36,648 nt of DNA, taken from the NCBI GenBank assembly GCA_002162685.1, contig MAAQ01000023.1, positions 68,259 through 104,906 of the forward strand, in the 5' to 3' direction. A program made the translations under genes and the position numbers. The notes under the pieces were generated by a model. It was not told the DNA's origin. It did not search any database and saw only the letters and a list, made by a program, of their open reading frames with translations. Source of the stretch: Flavobacteriales bacterium 33_180_T64 (GTDB lineage Bacteria; Bacteroidota; Bacteroidia; Flavobacteriales; Flavobacteriaceae). Positions 15,504 through 23,840 of the stretch are shown here, piece by piece (positions within the stretch are counted from its first letter, which is position 1; each line of letters begins with the position of its first letter).

Positions 15504-15505
15504 AA

Positions 15506-16669
15506 ATGGCAAAGATTTTAGTAATAGAAGATGAAGCAGCAATTAGAAGAGTATTAGTGAAAATCCTCTCTGAGGAAAGCGATACCTATGAAGTATATGA
15601 AGCGGAAGATGGTTTGTTAGGCATAGAAAAAATTAAGAAAGATGATTTTGATTTAATACTGTGTGATATAAAAATGCCAAAAATGGATGGTGTTGAAGTT
15701 TTAGAGGCAGTGAAAAAGATAAAGCCAGAAATACCAATTGTAATGATTTCTGGACATGGAGATTTAGATACTGCTGTAAACACAATGCGTTTAGGGGCTT
15801 TTGATTATATATCAAAACCACCAGATTTAAATAGATTGCTTAATACAGTTCGTATTGCTTTAGATACAAAAACACTTGTTGTAGAAAATAAGATGCTCAA
15901 AAAGAAAGTGAGCAAAAAGTATGAAATGATTGGTGAAAGTAATGCTATTTCTCAAATCAAAGACATGATCGAAAAAGTGTCCGCAACAGATGCTAGAGTT
16001 TTAATTACAGGACCAAATGGTACTGGTAAAGAGCTTGTTGCGCATTGGTTACATGAAAAAAGTGCACGCTCTAAAGGACCGTTAATTGAGGTTAATTGTG
16101 CTGCAATTCCTGCGGAGTTAATTGAAAGTGAGTTGTTTGGTCATGTAAAAGGTGCTTTTACTAGTGCCGTAAAAGATAGAGCAGGAAAGTTTGAAGCTGC
16201 AAATGGAGGGACAATTTTCTTAGATGAAATTGGGGATATGAGCTTGTCTGCGCAAGCAAAAGTTTTACGCGCTTTACAAGAAAATAAAATACAACGTGTA
16301 GGTAATGATAAAGATATTAAAGTAGATGTTCGTGTAGTTGCTGCAACAAATAAAAACCTTAAAAAGGAAATTGAAGAAGGCCGTTTTAGAGAAGATTTGT
16401 ATCATAGACTAGCAGTAATACTTATTAAAGTGCCTGCTTTAAATGATAGACGTGGAGATATTCCATTATTGATAAATCACTTTTCAACTAAAATTTCAGG
16501 AGAACAAGGAACTGTAAAAAAAGAATTTTCAGATAAAGCGTTACAACTACTTCAAGAATATGATTGGACAGGAAATATTAGAGAATTACGAAATGTAGTT
16601 GAACGCTTAATTATTCTTGGTGAAAAGGAAGTAAGTGAAAATGATATAAAATTATTTGCTAGTAAATAA
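15506..16669 (+). CDS. Sigma-54 activator response regulator lacking a DNA-binding domain
   Basis: This 387-residue NtrC-class protein ends with the AAA+ module. The receiver domain (1-120) has Asp54 in CDIKMP and Lys104 in YISKPP. The AAA+ domain (about 142-375) has Walker A GPNGTGKE (169-176), the sigma-54-contacting loop GAFTSA (216-221; usually GAFTGA), Walker B GGTIFLDE (234-241) and the arginine-finger region REDLYHRLA (295-303). The chain stops at FASK, where other family members continue for about 60-90 residues into a Fis-type helix-turn-helix. Like Helicobacter FlgR, it probably activates sigma-54 polymerase from solution. No kinase is adjacent, and no frameshifted Fis domain is present downstream. 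Confidence 0.92.
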   Translation: MAKILVIEDEAAIRRVLVKILSEESDTYEVYEAEDGLLGIEKIKKDDFDLILCDIKMPKMDGVEVLEAVKKIKPEIPIVMISGHGDLDTAVNTMRLGAFDYISKPPDLNRLLNTVRIALDTKTLVVENKMLKKKVSKKYEMIGESNAISQIKDMIEKVSATDARVLITGPNGTGKELVAHWLHEKSARSKGPLIEVNCAAIPAELIESELFGHVKGAFTSAVKDRAGKFEAANGGTIFLDEIGDMSLSAQAKVLRALQENKIQRVGNDKDIKVDVRVVAATNKNLKKEIEEGRFREDLYHRLAVILIKVPALNDRRGDIPLLINHFSTKISGEQGTVKKEFSDKALQLLQEYDWTGNIRELRNVVERLIILGEKEVSENDIKLFASK

Positions 16670-16673
16670 GTCA

Positions 16674-17888
16674 TTATAATGAAAATGAAATACTCATTCC
16701 TGTTTGTATATCAGGATTGTTGTTAAGTGTTAGATCTTGTTGTACATAAAATGTTGTAGTTACTTTTTTTGTAAAAGAATATAAAAAGGTCCAGTAATTA
16801 TTGTTTTCATATAAATGTTGTAACCCATTTGCCCAAGTTTTTTCAGAAACACCATTTCTAACAGGAATGAGATAATTAAATTCACTTTTTTTATTATAGC
16901 TTGTTTGTAAATAGAAATCAATTCCAAATGAATGTGTGGTTTGCCTTTTGGAAATAAAATTATATTCTATAGCAGTTTCAATGTGACCTATAAATTCATT
17001 GGTTCCAAAAACTAGATTTTTAGAACTAAATTCAATACCATTTTTTTTTAAAAGACCAATGCCAACTCCTATCTGAAAATATTTTTGATCTTTTAAATGA
17101 TACTGTTTTAGTACATTTCCTGAAAATCCAATATCTATTGATGAGTTGTATTTTGAGAGGTTAAAACCTATATGAGTACCAAAATTTGAATAAATGTTTT
17201 TGTTTGGATTACTTAAAAAATTAGGATAATAATAATAACTTGTTTCTAATCCGCCAATTAAGAAGTCTCCATTTTGGATTTCTAAGGTGTTATTATTCCG
17301 GTCATTGTATAGTATTTTAGCTTTGTTAAACCCAAAAACACGTCTTGCAAACGGATCTTCTCCTCCAGCAATATAATCATGAAAGCTTTCAATAAATTGA
17401 TCTCCAGTTAAAATTGTAAAAGGTGTTTTACCTTTAGTTAGAATATAGGATCTAAACCCAATGTTTAAATCGCTTTTAGAATTAATAGGAATCGATAGTT
17501 GTCCTCTAAATCCTTTAAGAATACCATCAATAGCAATATCTATACGTTGTGCATCGATTTCATTTATATTGAATGCAAATTCTCGTTTATGCCATTCAAT
17601 ATGACTAACTTGGTCTCTTATGTCATTATCATTTGGAATATATCCAGTGACAGGAGCAGACCAAACATTTCCACTTTCAATGCTAAAACTTAATCCGGTT
17701 TTTTGAGATGCTGTTTTTTTAAAATTAGATTGAAGTCTTGTTATAAAGATTCCAAAGGGATGTGTTGAGAGAATACTTGGTTTGCTAATGCCATTTTTTA
17801 AAGTTATAGTAGTAGAATCTATAGCTTGACTCCAAGTTATATTTGTAGCCGTAAAACAAATCAAAAATATAAAAGAGCAATGTTTCAT
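16674..17888 (-). CDS. Predicted outer-membrane beta-barrel protein, possibly DUF3187-like
   Basis: This 404-residue protein has a signal peptide (about 1-21, TWSQA). The rest is rich in alternating beta-strand patterns, with many aromatic strand ends, and finishes in GMSISFSL, an end compatible with barrel insertion. Segments such as HPFGIFITRLQSNF, FRGQLSIPINSKSDLNIGFRSY and GGEDPFARRVFGFNKAK suggest the DUF3187 family, whose function is unknown, but I hold this only loosely. Its 3' end is four bases from the end of the convergent sigma-54 activator gene. It is divergent from the PPK2 gene across a 62-base AT-rich gap. Confidence 0.6.
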   Translation of the reverse strand: MKHCSFIFLICFTATNITWSQAIDSTTITLKNGISKPSILSTHPFGIFITRLQSNFKKTASQKTGLSFSIESGNVWSAPVTGYIPNDNDIRDQVSHIEWHKREFAFNINEIDAQRIDIAIDGILKGFRGQLSIPINSKSDLNIGFRSYILTKGKTPFTILTGDQFIESFHDYIAGGEDPFARRVFGFNKAKILYNDRNNNTLEIQNGDFLIGGLETSYYYYPNFLSNPNKNIYSNFGTHIGFNLSKYNSSIDIGFSGNVLKQYHLKDQKYFQIGVGIGLLKKNGIEFSSKNLVFGTNEFIGHIETAIEYNFISKRQTTHSFGIDFYLQTSYNKKSEFNYLIPVRNGVSEKTWANGLQHLYENNNYWTFLYSFTKKVTTTFYVQQDLTLNNNPDIQTGMSISFSL

Positions 17889-17950
17889 CTAAATAAATTA
17901 GTTAAGTAAAACTACAAAATCTTGATTATATTTATACTTAAATACATCAT

Positions 17951-18829
17951 ATGAAAGAAATTAACACTAATATTTTCAAAATAACACAAGACATTTCATT
18001 GTCAAAGACACCTACAACATTTGATTTAGAAACCAATAAAAAGGAAATCGAAAATGAATTAGAATCGGTAAGAGAGAAGCTAGGTGATTTTCAAAATACA
18101 ATTTATGCTCATGGTAAATATGCTGTTCTTATTTGTATTCAAGGAATGGATACCGCTGGAAAAGATAGTATGATTAGAGAAGTCTTTAAAGATTTCAATA
18201 CCAGAGGAATTGTAGTGCATAGTTTTAAGGTGCCTACTGAATTAGAGCGTAAGCATGACTATTTATGGCGTCATTATATTGCGCTTCCAGCTCGCGGAAA
18301 GTTTGGTGTTTTTAATCGTACTCATTATGAAAATGTATTGGTAACACGTGTGCATCCTGGTTACATTCTAGGCGAGTTTCTGCCAGATGTCAATTCGGTT
18401 AAAGATGTAAATGAAGCTTTTTGGAATAAACGTTTTGATCAAATTAATAATTTTGAAAAGCATATCGCTGAAAATGGAACGATTATTTTTAAGTTTTTCC
18501 TGCATATTTCAAAAGATGAACAAAAAAACAGATTACTTAGACGCTTGCATAAAGCTGAAAAAAATTGGAAATTCTCACCAGGAGACCTGAAAGAACGTAA
18601 GCTTTGGAAGAATTATCAAGACTGTTATGAAGATGCAATTAATCGCACTTCTAAAAAGCATGCACCTTGGTATACAATCCCTGCAGATGATAAACCAACA
18701 GCACGTTATATAGTCGCTCGAATTTTATATGATACATTAATTCAATATAAAGATATTGTCGAGCCAGAACTGGAGGAAGAAGTAAAAGCAAATTTGGATC
18801 TCTATATAAAAGAATTAGAACAAGAATAG
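17951..18829 (+). CDS. ppk2: Polyphosphate kinase 2 (PPK2 family)
   Basis: This 292-residue cytoplasmic enzyme transfers phosphate between polyphosphate and nucleotides. The P-loop-kinase core shows Walker A GMDTAGKDS at 65-73, a Walker B region FNRTHYENVLVTRVHP at 121-136 and a lid module around FSPGDLKERKLWKNYQDCYEDA. HAPWYTIPADDKPTARYIVARI is the family C-terminal signature. One-domain proteins of this length include class I and class III PPK2s; class III members can phosphorylate AMP and ADP. The class, and so the preferred nucleotide, cannot be fixed by eye. It appears monocistronic, with the M28 peptidase gene 75 bases downstream. Confidence 0.9.
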   Translation: MKEINTNIFKITQDISLSKTPTTFDLETNKKEIENELESVREKLGDFQNTIYAHGKYAVLICIQGMDTAGKDSMIREVFKDFNTRGIVVHSFKVPTELERKHDYLWRHYIALPARGKFGVFNRTHYENVLVTRVHPGYILGEFLPDVNSVKDVNEAFWNKRFDQINNFEKHIAENGTIIFKFFLHISKDEQKNRLLRRLHKAEKNWKFSPGDLKERKLWKNYQDCYEDAINRTSKKHAPWYTIPADDKPTARYIVARILYDTLIQYKDIVEPELEEEVKANLDLYIKELEQE

Positions 18830-18904
18830 TTTTTTTATGATTTCTTTTATTAATGCTCATTAGATTAAATAGTATATTTAAGCTTCAATTTAAAACACCA
18901 TTAT

Positions 18905-20308
18905 ATGAGGCGGTTAATTACAATTTTATCTCTTTTTATTGCATTTCAAATTTCAGCACAAACAGATGCTGAAAATCTTAAAAATATTTATACCAATTCA
19001 TTAACTAATGGAATGAGCTACCAATGGTTAGACCACTTGTCTAATCAAATTGGAGGTCGACTCTCAGGTTCATTAAATGCTGAAAAGGCAGTTGAATACA
19101 CCAAAGAAGAATTTGAAAAATTGGGGCTTGATAAAGTCTGGTTGCAACCTGTTATGGTGCCACGTTGGGTTAGAGGAGCTCCAGAGTTTTCCTATATTGA
19201 AACCTCTCCAGGAGTTACTACTAATGTTAATATTTGTGCACTTGGAGGATCGATTGCAACACCAAATGGAGGTGTGAAAACTAAAGTAGTTGAAGTAAAG
19301 AGTTTGGAAGATTTAGCAGCTTTAGGAAAGGAAAAAATAAAAGGAAAAATTGTATTTTTTAATAGACCAATGCAAGCCGATTTGATTAGTACGTTTGAAG
19401 CTTATGGAGGATGTGTAGACCAACGTTATGCTGGTGCTATGGAAGCTGGGAAATATGGAGCAGTAGGCGTAATTGTACGATCAATGAATTTAAGACTTGA
19501 TGATTATCCACATACAGGAAGTATGAGTTATGGCGACTTGCCAAATAGTAAGCGAATACCTTCAGCAGCGATTAGTACTAATGATGCCGAATTATTAAGT
19601 AGTTTACTCGCTCTTGATAAGAACTTAAATTTCTTTTTTAGTCAACATTGTAAGCAACTAGCAGATGTGCAATCTTATAATGTTATAGGTGAAATAACGG
19701 GAAGTGAATTTCCAAATGAAATTATTGTTGTTGGTGGGCATTTAGATTCTTGGGATTTAGGTGACGGTTCTCATGATGATGGCGCAGGCGTAGTGCAGTC
19801 TATGGATGTGTTGCGATTACTTAAAGAAAGTGGAATTCGTCCAAAGCGAACCATTCGAGCTGTTTTATTTATGAACGAAGAAAATGGACTTCGAGGTGGA
19901 AAAAAATACGCTGAGGTTGCAAAATCAAAAAATGAAAAGCATGTATTTGCCCTTGAAAGTGATGCTGGCGGATTTACACCACGAGGGTTTAGTTTTGATT
20001 GTAATGATGTTGTATTTGCACAAATTGAAAGCTGGAAACCTCTATTTAAACCCTATTTAATTCATTATTTCGAAAAAGGAGGTAGTGGAGCAGATATTGG
20101 TCCGTTAAAGGATAATGATATTGTTTTAGCAGGATTACGTCCAGATTCTCAACGCTATTTTGATCATCATCATGCTGCAAATGATACATTTGAGCATGTT
20201 AATAAACGTGAGTTAGAATTAGGAGCCGCGTCTATGACAGCTTTAATTTATTTAATGGATAAATATGGAACAGCAACAATTACTAATAAAGAAGCGCTAA
20301 AAGACTAA
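18905..20308 (+). CDS. Secreted M28-family zinc aminopeptidase/carboxypeptidase Q-like
   Basis: This 467-residue exported metallopeptidase has a signal peptide (1-19, FQISAQ) and a PA-like insert (about 125-235). The M28 catalytic domain has the co-catalytic zinc motifs GGHLDSWDLGDGSHDDGAG (277-295), NEENGLRGG (324-332, catalytic Glu), ESDAG (351-355) and the last histidine ligand in FDHHHAANDTFEHV (419-432). Organisation and motifs are close to carboxypeptidase Q/plasma glutamate carboxypeptidase, so it probably hydrolyses dipeptides or peptide ends in the periplasm or outside the cell. No C-terminal type IX sorting domain is present. A DinB-like gene follows 63 bases downstream. Confidence 0.92.
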   Translation: MRRLITILSLFIAFQISAQTDAENLKNIYTNSLTNGMSYQWLDHLSNQIGGRLSGSLNAEKAVEYTKEEFEKLGLDKVWLQPVMVPRWVRGAPEFSYIETSPGVTTNVNICALGGSIATPNGGVKTKVVEVKSLEDLAALGKEKIKGKIVFFNRPMQADLISTFEAYGGCVDQRYAGAMEAGKYGAVGVIVRSMNLRLDDYPHTGSMSYGDLPNSKRIPSAAISTNDAELLSSLLALDKNLNFFFSQHCKQLADVQSYNVIGEITGSEFPNEIIVVGGHLDSWDLGDGSHDDGAGVVQSMDVLRLLKESGIRPKRTIRAVLFMNEENGLRGGKKYAEVAKSKNEKHVFALESDAGGFTPRGFSFDCNDVVFAQIESWKPLFKPYLIHYFEKGGSGADIGPLKDNDIVLAGLRPDSQRYFDHHHAANDTFEHVNKRELELGAASMTALIYLMDKYGTATITNKEALKD

Positions 20309-20371
20309 ATTTCTTTTTTCATGAGTTCTATTCTGAAATTTATATATTATCAAATGCTAAAGTTTTTAAAA

Positions 20372-20950
20372 ATGAAAATCAATCTATTTGTTCTTGCATT
20401 ACTGATCTCAACGTTAACTTTTGCACAAGATGTTTCTGAAGAAAAACTTCCGTATTATGAAGTTCCCGATTATCCTGAAACTTTTACAGCAGGTACAATG
20501 GCTGCAAGAATGATTGATGGTCTTGGGTTTCGATTTTATTGGGCAAGTGAAGGTCTTTCAGAACGAGACCTTGTATTTAAGCCTGATGATGATGCACGTT
20601 CTACTTCAGAAACAATTGACCATATTCTAGATCTATCATATATCATAGTTAATTCGACACTTTTAAAAGCTAATGGAAAGAATGATAACTCTAATATGAG
20701 TTATAGTGATAAACGTAAGCAGGTGTTAATTAATCTAAAAACCGCAGCTGACATTTTAAAAAATAGTGCTGATATTTCGAAGTTTAAAATTATTTTTGGA
20801 GAAAATGAAATTCCATTTTGGAATCAAGTTAATGGTCCAATTGCTGATGCGATATGGCATTGTGGACAACTAGCATCGTTTAGGCGTTCTTCTGGAAACC
20901 CAATTAATCCTAATGTAAATCATTTTAGAGGAACCGTAAAAAAACAATAA
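20372..20950 (+). CDS. Exported DinB-like four-helix protein
   Basis: This 192-residue protein starts at ATG 20372 (MKINLFVLALLI), directly before a signal peptide ending TFAQ; the frame extends to 20321 but would add a non-signal leader. The mature chain is helical, with GLGFRFYWASEGL, a histidine in TIDHILDLSYI and another in AIWHCGQLASFRR, consistent with the DinB/YfiT-like fold that often binds a metal through histidines. DinB-fold proteins are usually cytoplasmic, so an exported member is mildly unusual. It lies between the M28 peptidase and a VOC protein and overlaps the latter by one base (TAATG), so these are co-expressed. Confidence 0.72.
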   Translation: MKINLFVLALLISTLTFAQDVSEEKLPYYEVPDYPETFTAGTMAARMIDGLGFRFYWASEGLSERDLVFKPDDDARSTSETIDHILDLSYIIVNSTLLKANGKNDNSNMSYSDKRKQVLINLKTAADILKNSADISKFKIIFGENEIPFWNQVNGPIADAIWHCGQLASFRRSSGNPINPNVNHFRGTVKKQ

Positions 20951-21339
20951 TGAGTACTGCATTTCTAAAACAAATTCATCCTGTACTTCCTGTTAGGAAT
21001 GTCATGAATTCAATACAGTATTATGTAGAAAAACTTGGATTTAATTTAGTGTTTAAAGATGCTGGAGATCATCCTAGTTATGCTGGAGTTGTTAGAGACG
21101 GAATTGAAATTCATTTGCAATGGCATGGTGAAAGTGATTGGCTTGAAGGAAGGAATGGTGTTTTACTGAAAATTTATGTAGAAGATATAGAAGACTTGTT
21201 TGAAGATTATAAAACACAATTCGTTTTTCATGAACAAACTGTATTAAGAAATACTGCTTGGGGAACTCGTGAATTTGGATTTTATGATATTGATAAAAAC
21301 GGATTAGTTTTTTATAGGAATTTTCGTTCTTTGGAATGA
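20950..21339 (+). CDS. VOC-superfamily (glyoxalase/bleomycin-resistance-like) protein
   Basis: This 129-residue cytoplasmic protein has the beta-alpha-beta-beta-beta pattern of the VOC fold: HPVLPVRNVMNSIQYYVEKLGFNLVFKD, then IEIHLQWHG, LKIYVEDIEDLFEDYK and the final WGTREFGFYDIDKNGLVFYR, which carries the usual metal-ligand region. Bleomycin-resistance-type members bind drugs and others are metal-dependent enzymes; the sequence does not decide. Its ATG overlaps the stop of the DinB-like gene. No terminator is visible before the operon starting at 21430. Confidence 0.82.
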   Translation: MSTAFLKQIHPVLPVRNVMNSIQYYVEKLGFNLVFKDAGDHPSYAGVVRDGIEIHLQWHGESDWLEGRNGVLLKIYVEDIEDLFEDYKTQFVFHEQTVLRNTAWGTREFGFYDIDKNGLVFYRNFRSLE

Positions 21340-21359
21340 TTGTTGATACAATATATTTA
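21331..21359 (+). promoter_or_regulatory. Candidate promoter of the MG2/Plug operon
   Basis: TTG at 21331-21333 (overlapping the end of the VOC gene), an 18-base spacer and TATATTTA at 21352-21359, one mismatch from TAnnTTTG. Transcription would start near 21365 and include the inverted repeat at 21373-21399 in the leader. Confidence 0.4.
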
Positions 21360-21372
21360 GATTTTTAACACT

Positions 21373-21399
21373 ATTTATGAGATTAATCAACTCATAAAT
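21373..21399. repeat. 9-bp perfect inverted repeat in the leader of the MG2/Plug operon
   Basis: ATTTATGAG (21373-21381), nine intervening bases and CTCATAAAT (21391-21399), 31 bases before the ATG at 21430. No T-tract follows, so a terminator is unlikely. It could be an operator or an mRNA hairpin. Confidence 0.5.
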
Positions 21400-21429
21400 T
21401 TAAGAATTTACTAACTAACTTATTTGTCT

Positions 21430-23838
21430 ATGAAGATATCATTATTCTTTTCAGCTTTACTGTGCTACACATTTTGCTTTTCCCAAAACCTTTCTAAACA
21501 AAAAAATAAAAGCGCTTCTTTTGAAGATTATGATCTTATTTCATCCTATGAGGATTATGCAGAAATGGAACGCGAAGTGGTCTATTTACATTTAAATAAA
21601 TCTACATTTATAAAAGGCGAAGCTATTGGTATAAAAGCTTACATCTTTGATAAAGCCAATAAGCGACTTTCTTCAGCGACTTCAAATTTGTATTGCTCAA
21701 TATTAGATAAGGATGATAAGATTGTTAAGCAGAAACTCATTATGATTAACAATGGGATAGGAATTAATGATTTTATTATTGATAGCTTATTTACATCTGG
21801 TAATTATAAAATTACAGCCTATACGAATTGGATGAAAAACTTTAATGAGAAAAATTTCTATATGCAAGACATACGGATAATCGACCCTGAAGTTGAAAAA
21901 GAAGCTAAGCAGTTAATAAGTAACGGTGATTTAGATGTTCAGTTTTTACCTGAGGGAGGTCATTTAGTTGCCGGCATTGAAACAATAATTGGAGTTACTG
22001 TTAAGGATGACTTTGGTTTTGGTATTAAAAATGTGGATTGTAAAGTTATTGATTCTAAGACTAATGAAATTACAACGTTTCAACTAAATCAATTAGGCTT
22101 AGGACGGTTTAGTTTAACAGCACAAGCTAATGAGAGTTATAAAGTAACCATGAAAATAGATGAAAAAGATTATGAATTTGATATAAAAGACAGCCAATCT
22201 CAAGGTATAGGAATAGGAGTGAAGCGTTTAAAAGATAAAACCTATGTAACGTTTAAAACCAATGAGGCAACTCATAAGCAGATTGCAAACAAAGCCTTTG
22301 TAATGGCTATTCATAATGGCGATCAATTAAAAGCCTTTAACTTTAAGTTTAACCAAAGTTTAAAAGTTGTAAAAGCCATTTCTAATACCGATTTGTTTTC
22401 AGGTATTAATATCATTACCATATTTGATGCTAATAATACACCTGTTTTAGAGCGTCAAGTATTTAATTATAGTGGTTTAAACTTTGTCACTTCAAATGAT
22501 ATAAGGGTAGAGAAGAAGAATGATTCTTTGCTTGTCTCAATTCCTTATAAGGATTTAAATACCAAACAGTTTAATAGTTTTAGTATTTCAGTATTACCAT
22601 CAAATACCAGAGCTTATAATCATCATGAAAACATTTCATCGTCTACATTATTGCAGCCTTATGTGAAAGGATACATAGAAAACGCACAATATTATTTTAA
22701 GGCAATCACTCCAAAAAAAGAATATGAATTAGATAATTTATTATTAACTCAAGGTTGGAGTAGTTATAATTGGGATACCATTTTTAATACGCCTCCAGAT
22801 TATGATTATGATTTTGAAAACGGCATAAGTTATGTTGCTAATTTTACTAATAATAATCAGCAGCAATTGGTAATATACCCAACACTAAATAGTCCGTTTG
22901 AAATTATAGATTTAAAACCAGGAGAAACAGCATTTGAGAAGCAAGGTTTTTTTCCAGTCTCAGATGAAAAAGTTGAAATAGGAGCTATTAATAAAAAAGG
23001 AAAACCTATTATGCCAAACATAGCCTTAAGGTTTAGTCCAGATGTGATACCCGATTTCAATCTTGTAAATGATTATAATATTTTAACATCTAGAGAAATA
23101 AGGTTTACTGGAGTGAATAATTATAGTGATTTTGCAAATGGTTGGAAAAAAATCGAGCAGTTAGATGAAGTGATATTGAAAGGGAAACGAAAGTATACTA
23201 GAGTAGAACGTATTAAAAACTCTACTGTTGGTAAAGTCACATTTATAGATGAAAAGATAAAAAGACATTACAAATCGGTCCTTAATTTTATAGATACGAA
23301 AGGCTTTAATGCGTATTTACATCCAGGAAGTACACCACCTGATTTTGTTATTACAAATCGAAAAAAGATTAGTTTAAATGCAAGTCAGTCTTCAATTGTT
23401 TATCTAGATGGTATGATTTTACAAGGTGAACATACTATTCTTATTGGTATGTCTTTAGATGATGTAGAGTATATTGAAACCAATTCATCTGGAATTGGAG
23501 GCGGTATGCGTGGAGGAGGAGGTATTATTAAGATTAAAACCAACCCTTTTAGTTCATTTGAAAAACCAGAAAAGAAGATAACACATAAGACATTTGAAAT
23601 TCCATTAAAATTTGATGTAGCAAAACGGTTCTATATCCCAAAATATACGTCTTATAATAGCGATTTTTTTAGAGAATATGGTTTGGTAGATTGGTTTTCA
23701 GACGTGAGTACAAATGAAGCGGGCGTTTTAAATCTTAAAGTATTCGATAATAAACAAACAAGCCTTAAGCTTTTTATTGAAGGCATGTCTAATGATGGAA
23801 CATTTATATCTGAAGTTAAAGAATTTAAAATAAAGTAA
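21430..23838 (+). CDS. Secreted MG2-domain/TonB-Plug-like protein, paralogue 1
   Basis: This 802-residue protein starts at ATG 21430; a TTG lies two codons upstream. After the signal peptide (1-19) comes a macroglobulin MG2-type domain (about 45-145) opening with EVVYLHLNKSTFIKGEAIGIKAY, followed by several beta domains. Near the end is a Plug-like segment (655-704) with SIVYLDGMIL, DDVEYIET, a glycine-rich GIGGGMRGGGG turn and IIKIKTN, which mimics the TonB-receptor plug strand-loop-strand. A final MG-like beta domain ends at FKIK. No 22-strand barrel follows, so it cannot itself be a TonB receptor. It is probably periplasmic or surface-exposed. It is followed two bases later by a close paralogue. 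Confidence 0.8.
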   Translation: MKISLFFSALLCYTFCFSQNLSKQKNKSASFEDYDLISSYEDYAEMEREVVYLHLNKSTFIKGEAIGIKAYIFDKANKRLSSATSNLYCSILDKDDKIVKQKLIMINNGIGINDFIIDSLFTSGNYKITAYTNWMKNFNEKNFYMQDIRIIDPEVEKEAKQLISNGDLDVQFLPEGGHLVAGIETIIGVTVKDDFGFGIKNVDCKVIDSKTNEITTFQLNQLGLGRFSLTAQANESYKVTMKIDEKDYEFDIKDSQSQGIGIGVKRLKDKTYVTFKTNEATHKQIANKAFVMAIHNGDQLKAFNFKFNQSLKVVKAISNTDLFSGINIITIFDANNTPVLERQVFNYSGLNFVTSNDIRVEKKNDSLLVSIPYKDLNTKQFNSFSISVLPSNTRAYNHHENISSSTLLQPYVKGYIENAQYYFKAITPKKEYELDNLLLTQGWSSYNWDTIFNTPPDYDYDFENGISYVANFTNNNQQQLVIYPTLNSPFEIIDLKPGETAFEKQGFFPVSDEKVEIGAINKKGKPIMPNIALRFSPDVIPDFNLVNDYNILTSREIRFTGVNNYSDFANGWKKIEQLDEVILKGKRKYTRVERIKNSTVGKVTFIDEKIKRHYKSVLNFIDTKGFNAYLHPGSTPPDFVITNRKKISLNASQSSIVYLDGMILQGEHTILIGMSLDDVEYIETNSSGIGGGMRGGGGIIKIKTNPFSSFEKPEKKITHKTFEIPLKFDVAKRFYIPKYTSYNSDFFREYGLVDWFSDVSTNEAGVLNLKVFDNKQTSLKLFIEGMSNDGTFISEVKEFKIK

Positions 23839-23840
23839 CC

